A stretch of DNA of 46,456 nt, from contig NZ_CAKASM010000029.1 of NCBI RefSeq assembly GCF_916858675.1, positions 1 to 46,456 on the forward strand, in the 5' to 3' direction. Positions 41,520 through 46,456 of the stretch are shown piece after piece; within the stretch, counting starts at the first letter, position 1, and each line of letters opens with the position of its first letter. Both the position numbers and the translations under genes were made by a program. Under the pieces are notes generated by a model. That model worked only from the letters and a program-made list of their open reading frames with translations, ran no database searches and was not told where the DNA came from. This DNA is from Sphingomonas sp. Leaf21 (lineage in GTDB: Bacteria; Pseudomonadota; Alphaproteobacteria; Sphingomonadales; Sphingomonadaceae).

Positions 41520-43058
41520 GTGACACGCCATCCCGCCCTCATCGCCCTTGTCGCCGGGGCGGTCGCCGCCTGCGGCTTCGCGCCACTCAATCTCTGGCCG
41601 TTGACGCTTGCGGGCGTGATCGTCCTGCTCGCCCTCGTTCAGGACGCGCCGAGCATCCGTGGTGCGCTGTGGCGGGGCTGGGCGTTCGGGGTCGGGCATT
41701 TCACCGTCAACAACAACTGGTTCCAGCACGCCTTCGACTTTCAGGACAAGATGCCGCCGGCGCTCGGCTATTTCGCGGCGGTCGGGCTGGCGCTGTATCT
41801 GGCGGTGTTCCCGATGGCGGCGGCGGGCGTCGCCTGGCGTTTCCGGGGGAAGCGGCCCGATTCGGCCTATGTCCTGATCTTCGCCGCCGCGTGGATCGCC
41901 ACCGAATATCTGCGTGCGCGGCTGTTCACCGGCTATGCCTGGGACCCGCTGTCGGTCGTCTGGTTGCCGGTGATCGGGGTGGCACGGATGAGCGCCGTCA
42001 TCGGCACCTATGCGCTGTCGGGGCTGACCGTCGTGCTGGCGGGCGCGATCTGGCTGTCGCTGCGGCGACGCTGGCATCTGGCGTCGGTGATGGTGCCCGC
42101 GACCGGGCTGGCCGCCCTCTCCGCCCCCCTCACCCGCGCGCCCGAGCCTGGCGCCGATGCGCCTTTGGTCCGCGTCGTCCAGCCCAATGTCGCGCAGGAT
42201 CAGCGCGGGCAGAGCGACGGTCCGCTGCTGCTCCAGCGTCTGACGACGCTGTCGGGAAGGCCCGGCGCCCGCCCCCGGCTGATCGTCTGGCCAGAGGGGG
42301 TGGTCCGCGACATGATCGAGGACGGCTATCCGCAATGGGCCTATTTCGGGTTCAACTACGCCCCGCCCTTCTGGACGCGGCGGCAGATCGCCAATGTGCT
42401 GGGGCCGCGCGATGCCGCGCTCGTCGGGGGCACCGCATTGCTGTTCACGCCCGATCGCAACCGGGTGTCGAGCGCGACCAACAGCGTCTTCGCGATCTCC
42501 CCCGACGGCCGGATCACCGGTCGTTACGACAAGGCGCATCTGGTGCCTTATGGCGAATATCTGCCCATGCCATGGCTGTTGAAGCCGCTCGGCCTCGCTC
42601 GCCTCGTCCCCGGCGACATGGACTTCACCCCCGGCCCCGGCCCGCGCAATCTACCGATTCCCGGCTTCGGGCCCGTCGGCGTCCAGCTCTGCTACGAGAT
42701 CATCTTCTCCGGCCAGGTGGTCGACGAGGCGCATCGCCCGCGCCTGCTCTTCAACCCGTCCAACGACGCATGGTTCGGGCGCTGGGGTCCGCCGCAGCAT
42801 CTCGCCCAGGCCCGGATGCGCGCGATCGAGGAAGGCCTGCCGATCATCCGTGCCACCCCGACGGGCATCTCGGCGATCATCGCCGCCGATGGCCGACTGA
42901 TCGCCGCCGTGCCGCATGAGACGGCGGGTTCCGCCGAAGCCCCCCTGCCCGCCGCGCTGCCGCCGACCTTGTTCTCGCGCGTCGGCAACATGCTGGCACT
43001 GGTCGTCGCGGCCGCGCTCGCCGCGATCGGCGTTGCCATCCGCCGTCGTGGTCGCTAG
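41520..43058 (+). CDS. lnt: Apolipoprotein N-acyltransferase
   Basis: Inner-membrane enzyme that N-acylates the terminal cysteine of lipoproteins in the last maturation step. An N-terminal set of about seven hydrophobic helices (RHPALIALVAGAVAACGFAPLNLWPL onward) is followed by a periplasmic nitrilase-like domain with the Glu-Lys-Cys triad: Glu259 (VWPEGVV), Lys338 (YDKAHLVPYGEYLPM) and Cys391 (GVQLCYEIIF). A last helix closes the protein. The GTG at 41520 gives 512 residues and leaves the family N terminus intact; a GTG at 41448 would add 24 residues with little similarity. It is divergent from phoH. Confidence 0.94.
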   Translation: MTRHPALIALVAGAVAACGFAPLNLWPLTLAGVIVLLALVQDAPSIRGALWRGWAFGVGHFTVNNNWFQHAFDFQDKMPPALGYFAAVGLALYLAVFPMAAAGVAWRFRGKRPDSAYVLIFAAAWIATEYLRARLFTGYAWDPLSVVWLPVIGVARMSAVIGTYALSGLTVVLAGAIWLSLRRRWHLASVMVPATGLAALSAPLTRAPEPGADAPLVRVVQPNVAQDQRGQSDGPLLLQRLTTLSGRPGARPRLIVWPEGVVRDMIEDGYPQWAYFGFNYAPPFWTRRQIANVLGPRDAALVGGTALLFTPDRNRVSSATNSVFAISPDGRITGRYDKAHLVPYGEYLPMPWLLKPLGLARLVPGDMDFTPGPGPRNLPIPGFGPVGVQLCYEIIFSGQVVDEAHRPRLLFNPSNDAWFGRWGPPQHLAQARMRAIEEGLPIIRATPTGISAIIAADGRLIAAVPHETAGSAEAPLPAALPPTLFSRVGNMLALVVAAALAAIGVAIRRRGR

Positions 43059-43063
43059 AGGAC

Positions 43064-43083
43064 ATATAAAGCTATCTTTATAT
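43064..43083. promoter_or_regulatory. AT-rich palindrome before metK
   Basis: ATATAAAG-CTAT-CTTTATAT is a perfect 8-bp inverted repeat in otherwise GC-rich DNA, 16 bases before the metK ATG. AT-rich palindromes of this form suit ArsR-type dimers such as SahR, the S-adenosylhomocysteine-responsive repressor of methionine-cycle genes in many proteobacteria; I make this link from memory of the regulator and not from a motif search. The RNA form would be a small hairpin near the Shine-Dalgarno. Confidence 0.5.
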
Positions 43084-43099
43084 CCTTATGAGGACAGGA

Positions 43100-44302
43100 A
43101 TGCGGAACTCCTACATCTTCACATCGGAATCGGTTTCCGAGGGTCACCCCGACAAGGTCGCCGACCAGATCAGCGACTCGATCGTCGACCTGTTCCTGTC
43201 CAAGGACTCGGAAGCGCGCATCGCGTGCGAGACGCTGACCACCACCAACAAGGTCGTGCTGGCGGGTGAAATCCGCTGCAAGGGCGTGTTCGAGAACGAC
43301 CAGTGGGCCGAGGGCGCGCTGGAGGAGATCGAGCGGACCGTGCGCGATACCGTCAAGCGGATCGGGTACGAGCAGTCGGGCTTCCACTGGCAGACCTTCG
43401 ACTTCTCGAACAATCTGCACGCCCAGTCGGCGCATATCGCGATGGGCGTGGACGAGAGCGGCAACAAGGACGAAGGCGCAGGCGATCAGGGCATCATGTT
43501 CGGTTACGCGACCGACGAAACGCCCGGCCTGATGCCCGCGACCCTGTATTACAGCCACAAGATCCTGGAAAAGATGGCCGCCGACCGCCACTCGGGCGCG
43601 GCCCCCTTCCTGGAGCCCGACGCCAAGAGCCAGGTGACGCTGCAATATGAGAACGGCGTGCCGGTCCGCGCGACCGCGATCGTCGTGTCGACCCAGCACT
43701 CGGCCGAGCTGTCGAACGAGGCGGGACAGGTCAAGCTTCGCGACTATGTGAAGTCGGTGCTGACCGACATCCTGCCCGAGGGCTGGCTGCCGGACGACAA
43801 GCAGATCTACGTCAACCCGACCGGCCTGTTCGAGATCGGCGGCCCGGACGGTGACGCCGGCCTAACCGGTCGCAAGATCATCGTCGACACCTATGGCGGC
43901 GCGGCTCCGCATGGCGGCGGCGCGTTCAGCGGCAAGGATCCGACGAAGGTCGACCGCTCAGCGGCCTACGTCGCGCGTTACCTCGCCAAGAACGTCGTCG
44001 CGGCGGGCCTGGCCAAGCGCTGCACCATCCAGCTGTCCTACGCGATCGGCGTCGCCGAGCCGCTGTCGGTCTATGTCGACCTGCACGGCACCGGCACCGT
44101 CGAGGAAGCCAAGCTCGAGGCCGCGCTGCCCAAGCTGGTCCGCCTGACGCCGAAGGGCATTCGCGAGCATCTGAAGCTCAACGCGCCGATCTATTCCAAG
44201 ACCGCCGCTTACGGTCACTTCGGCCGCGAGGCGGAAGGCGCGCTGTTCACCTGGGAAAAGACCGACCTGGTCGACCAGATCAAGGGTGCCGTCGCCGCCT
44301 GA
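43100..44302 (+). CDS. metK: S-adenosylmethionine synthetase
   Basis: Makes S-adenosylmethionine from methionine and ATP. The N terminus SYIFTSESVSEGHPDKVADQ is diagnostic, as are GAGDQGIMFGYATDET (methionine and ATP site) and GGAAPHGGGAFSGKDPTKVDRSAAY (phosphate loop). ATG 43100 is preferred over ATG 43088, because AGGA lies at the right distance upstream and because the family starts MRNSYxFTSE; it gives 400 residues. The SAM-consuming enzymes MiaB and TrmB are encoded nearby. An AT-rich palindrome precedes it and a strong terminator follows. Confidence 0.97.
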   Translation: MRNSYIFTSESVSEGHPDKVADQISDSIVDLFLSKDSEARIACETLTTTNKVVLAGEIRCKGVFENDQWAEGALEEIERTVRDTVKRIGYEQSGFHWQTFDFSNNLHAQSAHIAMGVDESGNKDEGAGDQGIMFGYATDETPGLMPATLYYSHKILEKMAADRHSGAAPFLEPDAKSQVTLQYENGVPVRATAIVVSTQHSAELSNEAGQVKLRDYVKSVLTDILPEGWLPDDKQIYVNPTGLFEIGGPDGDAGLTGRKIIVDTYGGAAPHGGGAFSGKDPTKVDRSAAYVARYLAKNVVAAGLAKRCTIQLSYAIGVAEPLSVYVDLHGTGTVEEAKLEAALPKLVRLTPKGIREHLKLNAPIYSKTAAYGHFGREAEGALFTWEKTDLVDQIKGAVAA

Positions 44303-44325
44303 TCCGGCACGGAGCCGATCACGGG

Positions 44326-44351
44326 AAAGGGGAGCTTCGGCTCCCCTTTTT
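44326..44351 (+). terminator. Rho-independent terminator of metK
   Basis: AAGGGGAGC, a TTCG tetraloop and GCTCCCCTT make a 9-bp stem followed by TTTT. It begins 23 bases after the metK stop. Confidence 0.9.
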
Positions 44352-44361
44352 CGTCTGGCGC

Positions 44362-45165
44362 CTATCCCCGAGTCTCGCCTTGCACCTGCCCATGGGCGAG
44401 CAGCGTGAACAGCCCCGCCCCACCGACCAGATTGCCGAGGATCGCCGGAATCAGGAGCCCGAACAGCGCGCGTCCGGCGGCCACTTGTCCGGTGAAGAGC
44501 AGCAGGAAGGTTTCGTCCGCGCCGACGATCGAATGGCTGAAACCCGCGATCGCGATGACATAGGTGATCGCCAGAATGATCCAGAAGGCCTGACTGCGGC
44601 CATTGGGCAGGATCCACGCGACCACCGCGATCAGGAAACCGGCGGGGATGGCGTTGACGAACGTCTCCCACCCGCCCAGCTCCAGGATGCGTGCCGAGAC
44701 CGAGACCATCGCCTCGCGGATCTCGGCATTTCCCAGTGCCCCGCCCGCGACCATGCCCGCCGCCAGCGCGGTGCCGATCAGGTTGGCGACCAGCACGATC
44801 GCCCAGAGCCGCAGCGTCCGCTTCAACGCCCAGCCCGATGGCCTGGTCACCAGCGGCAGCATCGCGGTGATCGTGCTTTCGGTGAACAACTGCATCCGTC
44901 CCAGGATCACCACCAGAAATCCGACGGGATAACCAAAGGCCGCGACCAGCCCACGCCACGGCGCATCGGGAAGTCCGGCGTGAAGCGCGCCCTCCGCGAT
45001 CAGCGAGCTGTGGATCGCGATCCCCGCCGCCAGCCCCGACCAGAACAGCGCCCCCGCCGGGCGGTCGAGTTCGCTCTCGCCCGCTTCGCGCACCGCGCGG
45101 TGAAGGTCCTTGGCATCGGCGGCCTTCTGCGCCTTGCCGTCGGCTTGGGGTCTATCGTCGGTCAT
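44362..45165 (-). CDS. Formate/nitrite transporter family protein (YfdC-like)
   Basis: A 267-residue FNT channel protein with six hydrophobic helices (ALFWSGLAAGIAIHSSLIAEGAL, GLVAAFGYPVGFLVVILGRMQLFTESTITAMLPL, LRLWAIVLVANLIGTALAAGMVA, FLIAVVAWILP, QAFWIILAITYVIAIAGFSHSIVG, LLIPAILGNLVGGAGLFTLLAHGQV). GRMQLFTESTI and GFSHSIVGADETF occupy the places of the two central half-helix loops of FNT pores. It belongs to the YfdC subgroup, whose substrate is not established; small monovalent anions are usual for the fold. ATG 45165 (MTDDRPQADG) is preferred; an upstream start at 45210 adds 15 residues. It is inserted, on the opposite strand, between metK and trmB. Confidence 0.9.
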   Translation of the reverse strand: MTDDRPQADGKAQKAADAKDLHRAVREAGESELDRPAGALFWSGLAAGIAIHSSLIAEGALHAGLPDAPWRGLVAAFGYPVGFLVVILGRMQLFTESTITAMLPLVTRPSGWALKRTLRLWAIVLVANLIGTALAAGMVAGGALGNAEIREAMVSVSARILELGGWETFVNAIPAGFLIAVVAWILPNGRSQAFWIILAITYVIAIAGFSHSIVGADETFLLLFTGQVAAGRALFGLLIPAILGNLVGGAGLFTLLAHGQVQGETRG

Positions 45166-45229
45166 CTGTGCCGGGCAACGGCCGGGCTCGCCCTTGGCTC
45201 CCTTCGCCACCCGCGCTAAGGGCCCGGCG

Positions 45230-45910
45230 ATGAACGATCCGACGACGATCCGCCGCCTTTACGGTCGGCGACAGGGCCACAAGCTGCGCCAGGGCCAGGC
45301 CGCCCTGGTCGAGGACATGCTGCCTGGGCTGAGCGTGCCCGAGGACGGCCCGCTCGACGCCATGCGTCTGTTCGGCGACGACCGGCCACTCCAGGTCGAG
45401 ATCGGCTTCGGCGCGGGCGAGCATCTGGCGGGCCAGGCCGAGGCGGCCCCCGGCACCGGCTTCATCGGCTGCGAGCCGTTCCTCAATGGCGTGGTCGGCG
45501 CGCTCGGCCATATTCGCGACCGCGCGCTCGGCAATGTCCGCCTGCACATGGGCGACGCGCTGGAGGTGATCGAGCGGCTGCCCGATGCCAGCCTGGAGCG
45601 AGTCTACCTGCTGCATCCCGACCCGTGGCCCAAGGCGCGGCATGCCAAGCGGCGGATGATGAACCACGGCCCGCTCGACACGATCGCGCGCAAGCTGAAG
45701 CCCGGCGGCGAATTCCGTCTGGGGACCGACGATCCGACCTATTGCCACTGGTCGATGATGATCATGAATGCGCGGGAAGACTTCGCCTGGCAGGCGCGAA
45801 CGCCGCACGACTTCCTGACCCGCCCCGCCGACTGGCCCGAAACCCGCTATGAGCGCAAGGCTCGGCGGCAGGGGCACGAAGTGTGGTATTTCCGCTATAT
45901 CCGCCAATAG
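45230..45910 (+). CDS. trmB: tRNA (guanine-N7-)-methyltransferase
   Basis: Methylates G46 in the variable loop of tRNAs with SAM. The Rossmann motif I is VEIGFGAGEHLAGQA; GCEPFLNGVVGALGHIRD, VYLLHPDPWPKARHAKRRMMN (the family signature PDPWPKxRHxKRR) and YERKARRQGHEVWYF follow. ATG at 45230 gives 226 residues. metK-trmB order is common in sphingomonads, but an FNT gene on the other strand separates them here. Confidence 0.95.
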   Translation: MNDPTTIRRLYGRRQGHKLRQGQAALVEDMLPGLSVPEDGPLDAMRLFGDDRPLQVEIGFGAGEHLAGQAEAAPGTGFIGCEPFLNGVVGALGHIRDRALGNVRLHMGDALEVIERLPDASLERVYLLHPDPWPKARHAKRRMMNHGPLDTIARKLKPGGEFRLGTDDPTYCHWSMMIMNAREDFAWQARTPHDFLTRPADWPETRYERKARRQGHEVWYFRYIRQ

Positions 45911-45928
45911 GCGGCGACCGACCGCGAG

Positions 45929-46138
45929 CTAGAGGCGGAGTGGCATGGTCCGGCGGTTGGTGTCGGCCATGATCGCAAGTGTCGGGGCGGTAACGGGGCC
46001 AAGGTCGCGTCGGCGAAGCTCGGCTATGAGCGCGCCGTGTCCGCCATCGTCGGGCGCGGTGCGGACCATCTCGAAGGCGGCGAGCAGGCTCGCATCGTCC
46101 ATGAATTCGATCAGGTCGGGGTCGAGCATCGGGTCCAT
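45929..46138 (-). CDS. Small acidic protein, hypothetical
   Basis: A 69-residue acidic protein starting MDPMLDPDLIEFMDDASLLA and ending RRTMPLRL. Two amphipathic helices seem likely (DDASLLAAFEMVRTA and HGALIAELRRRDLG). GGGAGGATAGCG directly before the ATG is a strong Shine-Dalgarno, which supports it as a real gene. No domain is recognised. It is convergent with trmB. Confidence 0.65.
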   Translation of the reverse strand: MDPMLDPDLIEFMDDASLLAAFEMVRTAPDDGGHGALIAELRRRDLGPVTAPTLAIMADTNRRTMPLRL

Positions 46139-46279
46139 CGCTATCCTCCCGTCTTTTTATTCTGGATCAATAACAAGCGGAACGCGGTCTGGTTGCCAAG
46201 CGGATTATCGTGGACGGCGCTGGCCTGGCGTCGGCGCGCGGCTATAGAGCGGCCGACCTATTTGCGGGGAGCGACGAGC

Positions 46280-46456
46280 GTGGTCGATGACAGTTGGGGT
46301 GTGACCCCGCCCAATGGCGGAGTCCGGGTACGGACGAACGACAGCCTGGAGGAGCGCGCCGCCGCGCGGGCACGGGCGCGTGAGGCGCGGGCGAGCGATC
46401 GCGCGGCGACGATGACCGGTCGGATCGAGGCGCGGGCCGCCTTTCGCGAGCGCGAG
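46280..46456 (+). CDS. 5' end of a hypothetical gene, cut by the window edge
   Basis: From GTG 46280, preceded by GGGGAG, an open frame runs to the last base: VDDSWGVTPPNGGVRVRTND followed by an Arg/Ala/Glu-rich helical stretch (EERAAARARAREARASDRAA, then MTGRIEARAAFRERE). The composition suggests a charged N-terminal helix or linker of a larger protein. Too little is visible to name it. Confidence 0.5.
   Translation, partial: MVDDSWGVTPPNGGVRVRTNDSLEERAAARARAREARASDRAATMTGRIEARAAFRERE

Noticed and set aside
43059..43099. SAM-II or SAM/SAH riboswitch before metK
   Set aside because: The 41-base gap is too short and lacks the conserved core sequences as I know them; only a simple palindrome is present.

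Overview
The window looks like a piece of chromosome from a GC-rich alphaproteobacterium of the order Sphingomonadales, most likely a Sphingomonas-type organism. The evidence is the very high GC at third codon positions, the gene neighbourhoods (hisZ-purA; serC-serA; tsaB-rimI-fur/mur-plsC-miaB; phoH-ybeY-corC; lnt-metK-trmB), a Fur/Mur protein without the C-terminal CxxC, and a promoter matching the alphaproteobacterial general-stress (EcfG) consensus. Most of it is core housekeeping DNA. There is no prophage, transposase gene, CRISPR array, rRNA or tRNA that I can see.

Layout. 1-3.4 kb: the 3' end of smc, then a leftward, translationally coupled set pdxH-CDF transporter-PhzF. 3.6-7.0 kb: a rightward two-gene unit encoding a circularly permuted ATP-grasp/alpha-E fusion and a transglutaminase-like protein. 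7.1-12.5 kb: a small stress-type protein, a J-domain chaperone, a BrkB-like membrane protein, fabI, a repeat element, a GNAT protein, aroC and a secreted Ser/Thr-rich protein. 12.6-19.4 kb, leftward: purA, hisZ, a decayed DUF559 nuclease, mlaA, serA and serC with a structured leader. 19.4-23.0 kb, rightward: DUF4328, a DUF2975-XRE pair, an extensin-like lipoprotein, a LOG-family protein and a small membrane protein. 23.2-28.2 kb, leftward: typA and an M16 peptidase. 28.3-34.8 kb, rightward: an Asp/Asn hydroxylase-like protein, nifU-like, a RutE-like nitroreductase, tsaB, rimI, fur/mur, plsC, a secreted orphan and miaB. 34.9-41.2 kb: accessory genes on both strands, followed by corC, ybeY and phoH, which all point left. 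41.5-46.5 kb: lnt, metK, an FNT-family channel, trmB, and the start of another gene at the right edge.

Functional threads: serine synthesis (serC-serA), purine, histidine and chorismate pathways, fatty-acid synthesis (fabI), envelope building (mlaA, lnt, plsC), translation and tRNA modification (typA, tsaB, rimI, miaB, ybeY, trmB) and S-adenosylmethionine supply (metK).

The most interesting non-coding signals are: a GGAAC-N16-CGTT promoter before the Ser/Thr-rich secreted protein and a near match before the small Gly/Lys-rich protein; a perfect 14-bp hairpin that buries the Shine-Dalgarno of the DUF2975-XRE pair; a serC leader that pairs its own Shine-Dalgarno; a palindrome directly before metK; and two oppositely oriented copies of a REP/MITE-like element, one of them in the gap between phoH and lnt, where gene order suggests an inversion. 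I did not find a clearly new multi-gene system. The nearest candidates are the ATP-grasp/alpha-E/transglutaminase unit without its usual Anbu peptidase, and the hairpin-controlled DUF2975-XRE pair.
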